In this document: positions 47,772-60,273 of the stretch, in pieces
Layout: each line of letters begins with the position of its first letter
How positions within the stretch are numbered: the stretch's first letter is position 1
Origin: Uloborus plumipes
Lineage: Eukaryota > Arthropoda > Arachnida > Araneae > Uloboridae
DNA: 64,000 nt
Direction of reading: 5' to 3'
Assembly (NCBI GenBank): GCA_038373865.1
Contig: JAXGGA010000074.1
Coordinates: 124,001-188,000 of the forward strand
Position numbers and translations under genes: made by a program
Notes under the pieces: model-generated
The model's database searches: none
What the model was told of the DNA's origin: nothing
Seen by the model: only the letters and a program-made list of their open reading frames with translations

Positions 47772-49430
47772 CTATACACTATTCTCGAAGTTTTTCTTCA
47801 CTAACAACAGCTACAACGCTACAACAAAACCATCTAATAAAAGTCTAGCATTTTCAAATAGGGATATTGATATTGTTGATCATAGTCACCATAAATAACT
47901 ATAGTGCTTGGAAATCATTTTAATTGGATTTAACCAAAAAAAAGCTTCAATAATACCAGGAAACTTATAAGAAATCATGAAATTTCACATAATGCAATCT
48001 GCTTAAGAAATATGTAGATAATCTTTTGTACTAAAATTTATGGAGTCTAGTGGTTGAAGCTTTTCCCAATTAGGGAAAAATATTATTCCCCCTTAACAAT
48101 ATGAAAAATCTGCTTGCTACATGTTGCCTATTCAAATTAATGAAATTACAAAACATCTCTAAATACTACAGAACAATGCATACTTATTTAAACAAATCAC
48201 GCCCTTTTGCATGGAAAGCATCAGAAAAAAAAGCACTTGAAGAGGAAAATATTTTTTAGTCGATAAAAAAACCGTCTGCTTTCTTCCTGAGAAAAAAAAA
48301 GCGCCGTTATTTCCAAACCCCCATCGTATGTTATAAATGCAAATTCATTTAACGTATTTCCATTAAAATCCTAATGAAACAAAAATTGAGGGCATAAAAA
48401 GGCCAAAGAAAAAAATTTCCTATTTCTTTACTTGAATTTCAAAACGAAAGAAAAACATCATTTGAAACTTTTTATACGAATTGCCATTTTTTGTGCGAAT
48501 TTATTAATATGTATTAGTCATAAAACACATTTTATTCTTCATTTAAAAATTTGGAGAAAAAATGAATTATTAAAACTAATCATGGATTTTAAGAACTATA
48601 ATTACAGTTATAAAAACAGAAACCGTACAAGTGGGAATCTAGTAAAAAAATTTATTTCTTTTAATCGTTTTTAATAGGTAAACATTACAGACTGATATTT
48701 GTTCAATCAAAAAATAGAGCGGGGTAGAGCGGGTAAACATTTGAGACTGATATTTGTTTAATAAAAAAATAGAGAGGGAGAGAAATCTAGACTTTTTTGA
48801 ACTTTAAAAAATGATATGACGCGTTTTTATTAAATTATTTATTTCTATCCGATTTTTTTAGTTTTAGCAAATATCGTTTATTTTTTCCCTTCAATGCTGA
48901 CTAACCTTCAAACATTAAAAGTATTTAATTACAAATTTCATTTCATCCCTTTGTATTGCATGGTGGGAAGATAAATTTTGATTCAATGTATTTGGACTTG
49001 TTGCTATTCAAGAAGGAAATGATAATCTAGGCCATGAGTGTGAGAGGCTAATTTTCCGTACTTGCAAAACATGCTCTCCATGATGATTAGATAAACGATA
49101 ATTCTCATAAGTTATTAACGATAGACCGTACGATATCTATTTTGTTGATCTCATTCACTTACATTTCAAATTTTTTGCTTTAATATTAATTTAATTTGAT
49201 TTATTGCTAGACATAATGATTGTGCTGTCGAATTTAAGCCTATTATTGTTGCTGTATTTACTTTTCACCATTACCATTGTAAAAGACTATTTCTCTACTT
49301 ACTTCCTCTGTTATACTTTTCACACTTTACTTCCGGTTCTCGGGTTAAATTCAGCCCTGCGAACTGTACGACACTTCCACTTTTGTCTCGAACTCTTTGA
49401 AGTCTTATGAACGCAACCATGATGTGCTTT
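47772..49430. other. Gene-free AT-rich DNA
   Basis: A short direct repeat (GGTAAACATT.. with GACTGATATTTGTT) occurs twice at 48676-48760. Nothing else. Confidence 0.4.
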
Positions 49431-49600
49431 CAGTGGCTCAGTGGTCAAAGCGCTTGAACTGCTCTGTACACGGTAAGTTCGTGGTTCGGGGTTTGATCCT
49501 ATCGCGTGTAATAAAAGTAACTTATGAATTTGGGTGACACCAATTGGTAGTGGGAAAGCATAAACCTGTCAAACATTAAATAAACGAATAATTGAAAGAT
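49431..49600 (+). mobile_element. tRNA-headed SINE of a second type
   Basis: A clear pol III A box (TGGCTCAGTGG at 49443 onward) and B box (GGGTTTGATCC near 49489-49499) at normal tRNA spacing, followed by a short unrelated tail with TAAATAAACGAATAATTGAAAG. The head is better preserved than in the SINEs at 4582 and 11521, and the body is different. It may be a tRNA-derived SINE or a retroposed tRNA. Confidence 0.65.
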
Positions 49601-50009
49601 ATTGTTCAAGCCTGATGATTGTTTTTTTTTTCTTTCTTTCGACAGAGTTATGTCGTAATCTTACACAGGAACTGATGAGAAACGTTACTCTATAGTTACA
49701 TTACCATAGTATAACATTACACCAGATATACCGATTAAGTTACTCCATAGCAAAGGAGGCAGCACTGCTGACACCGTATTTATGGAGTAAGGTTGCACAA
49801 AATTTTTCATTGTAGCAATTATGTAAAACTAAAGTTTGTTAATAAATTTAACGCATTAGTTTGCAGGCTAAACCTAAGCAAGCATGTGTTTGTAAATTTT
49901 TTCGAAGTGTTTGAGTTCATTGTTTTGTTGCTTTTAATACGAGAGCTTAATCAAATGTCTTTTCAAAACGGTAATGAATGCCGATTTTTTTTTTACAGCA
50001 GGAAATGTA
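49601..50009. other. Gene-free DNA
   Basis: Nothing recognised. Confidence 0.4.
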
Positions 50010-50992
50010 TAGGGTGAAGTGTGGTAATTGTGTACCTGTTTTGACGAAATTCAACTTCTTCAGTCTCTGGTGGGGAGGGGGTTATTCAGAATTTTATTTT
50101 TTTTAATCATCTTTTCGCGGCGTTTCTCTAGATTACAAAGCACCCAAAGAATTTAAAAAAACTATTTTTTTTCATGGTTGTATTGCTATGTTTTTAAAAC
50201 CATCTCCGAAGTACACATTTGCCCCACAAGTTGGGGCAAATGTGTACGCCGCATAAAAATCTTATACAATTCAGTTGTTTTGCTGTTGGGGCAAATAAGT
50301 ACAAAAGAGCCGTTAAGGACAAAAAATTCTGTATATGATTTTTTTATTTCCGAACATTCCACTAAAGCTATGCACTTTTTTTGTTGCCCACCTTCTGTCC
50401 TCTCTTAATTGGCACAGTTTACAAAGGTTAAAACAATGTACAGAGCATAGGAGTAAAAGGTAAAAAACGTCTTTAATAGAAAAATTGAAAAGAACATGTC
50501 AAAGTTTGTATCTTGGAAGGTAAAAAAAAAAAGGAATTATAGTGGCACGTCCTGGCCAAAATGAGAACAGAAAATTTGAGTGAGACCTCCAGCAACTCTC
50601 CTAACCCATGTTGTAGGAGGAAAATTTAACTGGGAATATCAAAACACCTCTTCTTAACACAGATGGCTCTGGAAGCTTGGTGACAATAGCATTGCCATCG
50701 ATTTCGCTAATATCTTCAGAGTGAGGGTAAACGAAAGTGTTTTAGAGGCATCTTCTTCCTGAAAACAAACAGAATCAATTAATTTATTGTGAGGAGGTCA
50801 ATCAAACATTTGGGAACAGAAATATAAGCCCTAATAAGATTGTAAAAGTCTAATGAGGAGTGGGTGAATGTGTATTCTATGTAAATTTTGCTTGGGATAA
50901 ATGTTTACTGTAGTACACATTTGCCCCAAGAAAAAATACACATTTACCCCGTGACTGAAAACAAACCGGGGTAAATGTATACCCCAAAGTTA
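50010..50992. mobile_element. Probable pogo-like non-autonomous element(s), GGGGTAAATGTGTAC motifs
   Basis: TA + GGGTGAAGTGTGG at the left. Near the right end, repeated CACATTTGCCCC, CACATTTACCCC and GGGGTAAATGTATACCCC. An internal hairpin (50211-50247) has perfect 16 bp arms GTACACATTTGCCCCA around CAAGT. The style matches the other pogo-like elements, but the outer ends pair poorly, so the borders are uncertain. Confidence 0.45.
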
Positions 50993-51592
50993 TGTACAGG
51001 TAAACATTAATTTAACTAATCTGCAGCGATTAATGTGTAAACTTATGAAAACTTATGAAAGAAATTACTTATTTTTTTGCGCAGGATGTTCCAAAAACAG
51101 CCATCTATTGTCTTGATCAACATGTTTAATGAATGAAACGAATACATAATTAAACAAATAATATATACACATAGAAATTTTATAAAGTTGAACTTGTCAA
51201 CCTGCATATCAACACAGTGAGACCAACGTTCCGCCAAGGAAAGGATCATTCTTTGGTTGATCAGCTGACGGTTTATACATTTACACAGGGTTTCCCGTTC
51301 ACGACCTTTGTTTTAGCTACAGTTCATCCTACACGCATACTTCCAATGTCAAAAATGCTCAAAATTGATAGTGAGTAGCATCTCACATAAACAAGGAGCG
51401 AATTAAAATTCATCAATAAATCTCATTCAAGGAGTTTTGAAATCCTTAAGGAATACAAACGTATCTAATCAATAAAAAAGCTAAGATTGATAAACAATTA
51501 TTATAAGCATAACGCGCTTAACTTTCACTGGCAAAAGAAATAATGAATAAAACACACATAGGAGAGTATTTTACTCATTATTTTGACCCCTT
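50993..51592. other. Gene-free DNA
   Basis: Nothing recognised. Confidence 0.4.
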
Positions 51593-51649
51593 CACTGCAA
51601 AAAATGAACTGTTGTTTTTACAGTATAATACTAGCAGCCGAGGTTCCAA
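51593..51649 (+). mobile_element. ACTG-module element, copy H (left end only)
   Basis: CACTGCAAAAAATGAACTGT through the GAGGTTCCAA marker, then unrelated sequence. Confidence 0.7.
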
Positions 51650-51877
51650 GTTGTCTCTTCTAATTATATCGTGAATCACAAATCTACCAACTCTTATGAT
51701 GTATATTTCACTTGCTATGTCTTGCTGATTTGAAGAAAATGCTGATTTATATTTAGTCAAAGTTCTTTTAAAGATGTTAATATTATTTTTCATAATTTGC
51801 ATGAAAAAAATATAGATTATATACTACCTACAACTTATTTAGTTGTCTAAAGAGACACCAGCACACATTTGAATGGA

Positions 51878-52254
51878 CACTGCAAAAAATGAGCTGTTGT
51901 TTTTACAGTATAAAAATGGCAGACTAAGTTCCAATTTGAAACCGTTAAATTTTACAGTAATAAACTGTAAAGTTAGCAATTTTACAGTTTATTGCAGTAA
52001 AATTTAACTGCATTGTATTGTAAAAAACAACAGTATAATACTGGCAGCAGAGGTTCCAGTTTAAAACTGTAAAATGCACGGTAATAAACTGTAAAATAAA
52101 CAATTTAACTGTTTATCCCTATAAAATTGATATTTTAAAGTTCAGTACTAATTGGAAATTTTACAGTTTATTACTGTAAAATTAGCCATTTTTATAGCTT
52201 AACTGTAAAATTAGCTGTATAATACTGTCAAAACAACATTCATTTTTTGCAGTG
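51878..52254 (+). mobile_element. ACTG-module palindromic element, copy I
   Basis: Left end CACTGCAAAAAATGAGCTGT, right end TTCATTTTTTGCAGTG. Two full units; one of the most complete copies. Confidence 0.8.
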
Positions 52255-53381
52255 TAAAAGAAGGAAGGCCACCCAATAAGAAGTTTTTGGCCAATAATGC
52301 TGAGTATTAAGCCTACATCTGTATTTTTCACGTAACAGAAATCTGATGGCTAAGATCCTTTCACAAGAGCAAGTCACACTCAAAATGAAAGGAAAACTTC
52401 ATACCTCAGCCGGTTTGTCTGACGGACCGAAGTATCCAACCTATTCCTTTGTCCTTATTAGAACTGGATAATACATTGTGTCTTAATGGCTTCCTTCTAA
52501 CATTAGTCACTTTCTTTCCATTATTGCCAAAAGTTGCTGACCACGCTGAATACGCTTTCTATTGAATGCAGCTTCATGGTGAAACTTGAATACGAAATGG
52601 CCCTGAGGTGGAAAATATTCATGATGGAAGCAGAAGTTAAAGTTTAAATGAATCGGCGATGTTTATGTAAAGCATTACATTGATTCCGTTTTGATCAAGC
52701 TGTCTTCCAGAATTGTAAACAAATGGTTTTTTGATTTAAGCTTCAGGAAACTTCTAGTAGTTTTCCTAAACTATACTTCTCAAAGTATCTGTTCTACAAA
52801 AGTAATGCAAACTTAGTTACGAAAAAGGAGGCGAGTTACTAAGAAAAATAATTCATCTGTAAGAAAAACTTTAGACATTTTTCATTCATGATGACCGCAC
52901 CATATAAGATTAGAAAGAAACAAAGTATTAAGGTACGGTTTTTCACTTGAAATCGAAAGTATCTTCTGCTTTGCTACTTGACTTCTATGGTTTAATTTCA
53001 TAGTGCTGAAACAAGCTTACTTTTGACTCCAAAACACGTGCATACCGTACATACTCTTCTATTTTTTTTTTATTTATTTATTTTTTATTTTTTTTAATTT
53101 TTTTAAACATCCGTGATACGTTTTATGCGTCACTTCAAAGTTTTATATGGAATTCCATAAAACTTTGTTGCAGGCATTGTTTAAATAGGCATTGGGCATA
53201 GGCATAAGGCATTGTTTAAATGGTTATGAAATGAGAGTTCTATTTTTTAATAGTTATAATGCCTTAAACGAAAGCATAAGAAAACATGCAAGTCATTTCT
53301 TTTCTATTTTACACGGTACTATTCAGTGTTATAAAACAAAAAATAAATGAAATTTAGTTCATTTCACCTATTTCTGAGCAA
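52255..53381. other. Gene-free DNA
   Basis: T-rich low complexity at 53060-53105 and a short GGCATTG repetition near 53173-53213. Confidence 0.4.
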
Positions 53382-53757
53382 TGTGGCGTCTTCCCCCAAG
53401 TATATGGGGAAGATGCCACACACGCTTATTTCCTTATTTCTAGTGTTATGACGCTCTTCTACATACATCGTGTGTGTAACATAATGCATAACTAACTTAT
53501 ATTGCTAATATAGTATTTAAAATAGCAAATACGTTTATGAGCTCTAAGTATGAGGAACAGAATATTACAAAAGTCGTACTCACCACGTTAAACGTTCACG
53601 AGATAAAAAATAACGCCGATTAAAGACGATGAGTTCAAACAAATGGCCATGCCACATCCTATGTTGGACCTGACACTTCATACAAGTGGCTCAGTGTTGC
53701 AATCTGACGATGCATAAACGAATTATAATTAAACTTGCGTCTTCCCCCGACTTACCT
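53382..53757. mobile_element. Pogo-like element with fused palindromic left end
   Basis: A hairpin at 53382-53420 has arms TGTGGCGTCTTCCCC and GGGGAAGATGCCACA (one mismatch). The right end at 53737-53757 is GCGTCTTCCCCCGACTTACC. The inverted pair from 53402 to 53757 makes a short element whose ends match those of 12566-13140. The upstream half of the hairpin looks like the end of another, mostly lost copy. Confidence 0.55.
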
Positions 53758-53760
53758 TAC

Positions 53761-53975
53761 ATTTTAGTTTTAAACTGGAATCTCTGCCAGTATTATACTG
53801 TTATTTTTACAGTAGAATACAGCTAAATTTGTGGTAATAAACTAAAAAATTGTTGCTTTATAGTATTTATCTAAAATTTCTAATTTTACAGTTTATTACT
53901 GCGCATTTTACAGTTTTAAACTGGAACCTCTGCTGCCAGTATTATGCTGTAAAAACAACTTTATTTTTTGCAGTG
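53761..53975 (-). mobile_element. ACTG-module element, copy J (left part lost)
   Basis: Directly abuts the preceding pogo-like end. Markers GGAATCTCTGCC and GGAACCTCTGCTG; right end TTTTTTGCAGTG + TA. Confidence 0.7.
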
Positions 53976-54607
53976 TACTTTTAATGATTGAGAATAATAC
54001 ATTCGATCAGAACATTTATTTGTCCACATCTTTATAAATGACCTTTGTCATACAAGCATGTGCGTCATTTTTGACTAGAATTCATATTAACAAGTAGAAA
54101 ATTACTTCTGTAAGTCAAGAACAGCTTTAATAGAGCAACGCATCAAAGCGACGATCCTCAGAATTTTCCAACATTTTCTTGACAACTTTTGTTTCGTTTA
54201 TAGTTTGTTGTAGCAAGGTACATTCTAAGCTAGTCTCTCAGAAAGCTACTCTTTGCGGGGTTACTTTCTAAATTAAACTTGACTTTATTCATTTTATACG
54301 CTAAAACGCAATAAAATTTTAGCATATTTAGCAAGTCAGCTCATATTCGCTGCAAGTACTACACTTAATTCCTTAAAGTTATGCTCTATCTTACCTCGGA
54401 GAATGTTAATTATGAGAACCAACTCTCAACCTAGCAATTTGTAACTGGACATTTAAGTAGCGGCTTTAACTCTCTTCCTCTCTTTCTCGTGCAGATTCTT
54501 TTTCAAATAGATACAGACATAAAATTTTCTCTCAAAATTTTGAGTTCGTTTGATGACTCATCTATTTGCACGTATTTGAAAAAAAGCATTGTCGAAAAAA
54601 AAAAAAA
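53976..54607. other. Gene-free DNA
   Basis: Nothing recognised. Confidence 0.4.
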
Positions 54608-55452
54608 GTTGGGGAATGTAAGGGTAAAGGGAAATAATGCTTATATAAGGAAATGGTTAAATATATTTGCAGTTTGTAGCGCTGTCTAGCAATATGTTAT
54701 CTATTTTTTTAAATATGTAAGAGAGTCCAGTCAAAAAACAAAAAAAAAGCTCTTTTGCTGTTATAAAATGAAAAAACAAATTTATTAACATTTTAAATAA
54801 TTATTGAGATGGTCAGTGAAGTACCTATTTTGTTAAAATCAGGCATGGGTGTGTATTAATTTGAAATGTTCAATGCAATTTGTCAAGCGTATGCGTGGCA
54901 AAGTGAAAAAGTTCATTTCATGCTTAATCCATTTGCGCAAAAAACATTTCTACGCGTGTATTTGCACTTTATTTCTGGATTTTTTTAATTTTAAATTTTG
55001 ACTTTTTACTTCAATATGTTCGAATGTTAGGACTCATTATGTATCACTATATGAAGCATCAACTTTGTATAAAGTTTTCTTGCATTAAAAGAACTATGTC
55101 TATTTCGTGTTGCAGGCGCAACTATACAGCCATGCTCACAACACGTGCGAATCATTATTTTTAATTTAAAAAAAATATAATAGTAATCAAATAGCAAATA
55201 TTTCATTAGTAAAAAATTTTATTTTTTTCTTTATATATATATTTTTTTATTTCTCTAAAGTTTTTTTTTTTTTTTTTTTTGTAAACATTCACTACCAAAA
55301 ACAAACAATAAAGTTTCAATACAAGATTTATAAAAAAAAACATATTGTTCTTTCTTTATGAATTGTAACTTTCAAAACAAATTTCCAATTTGTCCATTTG
55401 AAAAAAATGTATGTTATCCCAACTATTTCCCTTTACGCCCCACATTTCTCTA
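54608..55452. mobile_element. Pogo-like non-autonomous element, GTAAAGGGAAATA ends
   Basis: Left TTGGGGAATGTAAGGGTAAA followed by GGGAAATA; right (minus strand) AAATGTGGGGCGTAAAGGGA followed by AATAG. The inside shares GGCAAAGTGAAAAAGTTCAT-like and ACAAATTTCCAATTT blocks with 60612-61437, so the two are diverged copies of one family. Confidence 0.6.
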
Positions 55453-55897
55453 CTTACAGTCAATCAGACAAATTTGAAAGTTACTATATTTCTCATTTCA
55501 CAAAAAAGTTGGCAACACTACAAAGCTAATTGTTTAGTTCAATAATTCTGAAGTTACACTTTGTAAACTACTCTTGAATGTTGATTTAATTTTATTGACT
55601 CTCGTCCTATATTGTAACATTTTATGCCATATAATAAACTATATAAAGATCTTTGGGTGTTTTTATACATTTATAAATTTTATTTTGCTGGTTCAAAGTA
55701 GCACAATTTTGACTGAAATAATTTCTTTTACTACACGACCCTCTCATACATGTAGTTAAAAAGTCGCACTAAAGTAGCATCATAACTCTGAAACAGATTG
55801 AAATTTCCTTTTTATTGGTTCTTATAATTATTATTTGTAAGTGCAGATTCGTTTAGTTCAGATTAATTCTTAAATGAAGACTGACGTTAAATTTTTA
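55453..55897. other. Gene-free DNA
   Basis: Nothing recognised. Confidence 0.4.
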
Positions 55898-56394
55898 CAT
55901 AATGTAAAATATGGATGTTATTTCTACAGTATAATACAGTTAATTTTACAGTAATTTTATAGTAATAAACTGTAAAATTGCTAAGTTTACAGTAGTTGTA
56001 TAGTAATAAACTGTAAAATTGCTAATTTTACAGTAATTGTACAGTAATAAACTGTAAAATTGCTAATTTTACAGTAATTGTATAGCAATAAACTGTAAAA
56101 TTGCTAATTTTACAGTAGTAGAGTGTAAAGTTGCTAATTTACAGTAATAAACTAAAATTGCTAGTTTCACAGTTTATTACTGTGCATTTTACTGTTTTAA
56201 ACTGGAACCTCTGCTGCTAGCATTATACTGTTGTTTTTGCAGTATAATACAGTTAATTTTATGTTACTGTTGCTATTTTTACAATAATAAACTGTAAAAT
56301 AGCTAGTTTTACAGTTTATTACTTTTAGAGTTTGAAACTGGAACCTTTGCTGCCAATATTATACTGTAAAAACAACAGCTTATTTTTTGCAGTG
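55898..56394 (-). mobile_element. ACTG-module palindromic element, copy K (expanded)
   Basis: The longest simple copy. A 41 bp module (with GTAATAAACTGTAAAATTGC) is tandemly repeated four times: GTAATAAACTG or its GCAATA variant starts at 55962, 56003, 56044 and 56085. Right end TTTTTTGCAGTG. Confidence 0.8.
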
Positions 56395-57374
56395 CATCCG
56401 ATGTCAAACTTACTTGTAAGTTACTTATTTGTTCAATTTTTAGCATTTAAAAAATTTTAAAAAACATTTTTTATTACTTATTAAGTATCATTTATTATAT
56501 ACGGCAAATATCTTTAAGGACTCTCATTTAAAAAATACTTTAGAAAAGAGAAACTGCTCATAAAAATAAAGTAATTAATTTCTTAGAAGAAAGAATTAGT
56601 AAGTAAAACCTTCTTTTCTGCTTCAATACAATAAATAACTACAGTATTGTGTAGCGCAAACTGATTTGTGCTTTAGACATATTTCATGTCCCAAAGCATT
56701 ATTTCAATATTCTTTGTTTATTAGCAAACGGATCTTTTATTATTTCAAAATACTTCACAAAACAATTCATCTACTTATGAGACTGGGTAAATCGCAAAAC
56801 ATCTGTTTTAAACAATGATACATGAGTTGCATTTTCTTTCACAAACACGCCTTAATTGCCTTAAGTAAAAAAAAGCAATTTGAAACATCAACATTTTAAT
56901 ATACTGCACTTAAATTTTTGTAATAACGGTATGATAAATTTAATGTTACTAAAATATTTTTAGTTTTTAAAAAGATATTTTTTTCAACTGTTTATGAAAT
57001 AAAAACTGTCATTGCTTAAATGTGTGCATATTTTAAAGTTTTTGTAAACAATTAACTATACAGCTAAGTACTTCACAACCCATTTTTTTTCAATTTTTTT
57101 GCAATTAAAAAGAGAAAATAAATTAGAATGAGCATTAAAACTACTCTGCTTATAAGTTGGAAAACAACTGAAATGATGAAGAAAAGCATAAGAAACAGCA
57201 ATAGATGAATAAGCTTAGAATTAGAAATGCAAAGCAAAACGCAACACAGAAAATAAGAATTAAAAATATAGGAGCTTTAATTGTTTGACATTATGTGAAA
57301 AAAAGAAGAGATGACTCAGGCCAAAAGTTTGGTAACTCGGTAAATGATAAGAAAAAAAAGAAGAAAAAATCCTA
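56395..57374. other. Gene-free AT-rich DNA
   Basis: Nothing recognised. Confidence 0.4.
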
Positions 57375-57425
57375 CTCTGTAAAAATTGAATGTTATTTTT
57401 ACAGTATAATACAGCTAGTTTTATG

Positions 57426-57729
57426 GGTTTGGGGTCAGAATGTCGCGGCCGAAATATCGCGTCGCGGGCCAAAATGTTGCGGCCAAAATGTCGTGGGCCA
57501 AAATGCCGCCGGTCCAAAATGTCGCCTGCCCAAAATGTCGCGGGTAAAATGTCGCTTGTCCAAATTTCGCCGGTCAAAAATGTCGGCCGTCCAAAATGTC
57601 GCCAGCCCAAAATGTCGCAAGCCCAAAATGTCGCCAGCCCAAAATGTCACCGGGCCAAAATGTCGCCGGTCAAAAATGTCGCCGGTCCAAAATGTCGCCA
57701 GACCAAAATAAAGCCGTTCCAAAATGACG
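57426..57729 (+). repeat. 16 bp minisatellite AAAATGTCGCCGGTCC
   Basis: About 18-19 units. The landmark ATGTC recurs at 57596, 57612, 57628, 57644, 57660, 57676 and 57692, an exact 16 bp period. Much more GC-rich and CpG-rich than the surroundings. Long frames across it (PKCR and KMSP repeats) are artefacts of a period not divisible by three. Confidence 0.95.
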
Positions 57730-59134
57730 CTAAGTGCATAGTACAGATTTAATGTAGCCAGTAAGTTACAAATTCAATGCAGCTTAATTATGTAGCTCAA
57801 TTTTACTAGTAAGCTTATCACGACATGATAACAAACCTGTTTAGTAACTTTTTTTAAACGTAGCAGTTTAGAAAATTAGCTTAATTTATTAACAAAATCT
57901 ACCTAAATTGATTTCTTCTAAAGCCTAAATTATTTCAGTACCGAAATAATGCCATAGTTTTTTCTGGGCTGTACTTGGGGTCCGGGGACGCTAAATTTCT
58001 TCCTTTTTAATACGCTTTCATTAATTTCACATGCGGGTTTGTTCCACATTTAAATACTGATTGTAACGAAGGTACAGTGTCATGTCTGAGCTGATTAACG
58101 CCAGAAATTAAGAAGCGTCTCGCCCTTTAAGACCATTCTACGAACAAAATTTTGTCTGAATACTTGCATTACTTCTTGATATACATCACTCACAAATAAT
58201 GAAAAATAAAAAGTTTAATTGCTCTGCTTCCTTGATGCTGTGGCGTATCTTCTGAAGGCTTCCTATGGGCCGATTTTTATTTGATTTCGTCTGAACCTTC
58301 TTCAGACATAGGAATCGTAGGCTATGCTGAAAACGTTCCATTACATTCTCGCATGTAAAAGCTCCCTTGGAAGAACTAGCGGCAAAAACCAATCAGCACT
58401 GAATCACATATGTACATGTATGTACCAAATTTATTGGTACATGTACCAAATTTCATTCTAATTCATGCAGTAAGTTTTGAGGTGGAGTCGCCCCCAAAAA
58501 ATAGGTCGCGCAGATACACACTTACATATTTTCCTTTAAAACAATAAACGGTAAAATTGAATTCAGCACGCGTCAGAACGTATAAATTCTTCCAAATTGA
58601 CAAATTTTCACTGATTCAATACTTTCTTTTACACATAATATGTAGAAAAAATAAAAACACCTCTATTATTAACTAATATAGACTTGCTTTCCATCATGTA
58701 AGAAATTTTAACAAAAACCAAGTTTCAAACATTGTATATCTGTCTTATTCATTTCATTGTTCTTCAACTTCTTCTTTTTTACCACTTAAATTTTCTTTTC
58801 GATATCAATTAAACTTGGCTTGGGCTGCTAATCTATTCGTTTTTAAGTTGGTAGATAGCGAGTCACGGTTGAATAAGCTATTGTAAATAAATAACGTTCG
58901 CTTATTTGAAAACTATTTGTTTCTTAGAAAACGCTCGAAACAGCTCATGCCGAAAGGGTAATTTTTTTTAATATTTTTCAAAAATTTTAGTTCATACTCC
59001 ATATTATCGTTAACGCACACGTTCATCAACAGCAATTATCAATTTTTTGCTAATTTGGTGAGAAAAAGCCTTTTCGTATGTTTTAATTTTTGGTATAAAG
59101 TGTACCAATACCGGACCTTCAACATTTTTGTATG
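57730..59134. other. Spacer between the inverted minisatellite arms
   Basis: 1.4 kb, AT-rich. It includes a GTACATGTA palindrome with GGTACATGTACC at 58400-58450 and a 68-codon minus-strand frame (58186-58392, CENVMERFQHSLRFLCLKK) that I do not recognise. No transposase motif was seen. Confidence 0.4.
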
Positions 59135-59320
59135 ACGACATTTGGACTGGCGACATTTTGGGCCGGCGACATTTTGGACCGGCGATATCTTTGCCCGGCG
59201 ACATTTCGGACCGGTGACATTTTGGTCCGCGACATTTCGGACCAGCGACATTTTTGTCCGCAACATTTCGGACCGGCGACATTTTGGCCCGCGACATTTT
59301 TTCCCGGCGACATTTTGAGC
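59135..59320 (-). repeat. 16 bp minisatellite, inverted arm
   Basis: About 11-12 units of CGACATTTTGGACCGG, the complement of the array at 57426. Arm lengths differ (about 300 against 185 bp), so units were gained or lost after the structure formed. Confidence 0.95.
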
Positions 59321-59897
59321 GTATACAAATTTTATGGTAATAAACCATAAAAATTGCTAATTTTGCAGTACTAAACTATAAAATTGCTAGTTTTTACACT
59401 TTTTTAGCGTGCATTTCAGAGTTTTAAACTGGAACTTCTCTGCTGCCAGTATTATAATGTTGTTTTTACAGTATTATACAGCTAAATTTTACGGCAATAA
59501 ACTGTAAAATTGCTAGTTTTACAGTTTATTACTGTGCATTTCGTAGTTTTAAACTAGAACCTCGGCTGCCAGTATTATACTGTAAAAACAACAGTTTATT
59601 TTTTGCAGTGTAGAATGTAAAAAAGTGAAGCGACCTGGAAAATGATGCGACATTTTTAATGTCCTATGGCTCCTTCGAAAAGCTAAAACAGTTTCAGTAA
59701 GAAAAGTAATCTGCAAGAACAGAACAGTAAGCAGAGGTGTGGGTCCTTCTGCAGTTTGCCTTCAAATTAACTGCAGCAAGAACAACGCCCTAACACAAGG
59801 CCTGATTAACGCACGCTCTTACAGTTCCGTGAACCTGGACATCACAATTTTAGGGGTATCAAACTAGGGTAACTTTATTTCTTCTTTCTCTTTTTTA

Positions 59898-60273
59898 CAC
59901 TGCAAAAAGTTAGCTGTTATTTTTACAGTATAATACTGGTAGCAGATATTCTAGCTTAAAACTAAAATCACAGAAATGAACAGTAAAACTAGTAATTTTA
60001 CAGTTTATTACTGTAAAATTAGCAATATTACCATGAAATTAGCTGTATTATACTGTAAAAACAACAGTATAATTCTGGCAGCAGAGTTTTCTGTTTAAAA
60101 CTGTAAAGTGCAATGTAATGAACTGTAGAACTAGCAGTTTTACAGTTTATGACTGCAAACTAGCAATCTTACAGTCTGCTACTGTAAATTAGCAATTTTA
60201 AAGTTTATTACTCTAAAATTACTGTGAAATTAGCTGCATTATACTGTAAAAACAACAAATATTTTCGACAGTG
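59898..60273 (+). mobile_element. ACTG-module palindromic element, copy M
   Basis: Left end CACTGCAAAAAGTTAGCTGT, right end TTTTCGACAGTG. Two units. It begins under 300 bp from the end of the composite. Confidence 0.75.

Larger units (their letters stand above)
57375..59610 (-). mobile_element. Foldback-like composite: ACTG-module ends plus inverted minisatellite arms (copy L)
   Basis: The outer left end (57375-57425) is the ACTG-module end. It is followed by a 16 bp minisatellite (57426-57729), a 1.4 kb spacer, the same minisatellite in reverse orientation (59135-59320), and the remainder of an ACTG-module element with its proper right end (TTTTTTGCAGTG, 59610). Layered inverted repeats around a unique core resemble FoldBack/Galileo-type elements, whose arms are also tandem arrays; homology to those is not claimed. 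Confidence 0.7.

Noticed and set aside
49431..49520. A tRNA gene
   Set aside because: A and B boxes are present but the stems do not close well and an attached tail follows; better explained as a SINE head.
57295..57752. Long frames on both strands with PKCR/KMSP or RHFGP repeats
   Set aside because: They are translations of a 16 bp tandem repeat in every frame; the period is not a multiple of three and the peptide repeats only as a by-product.
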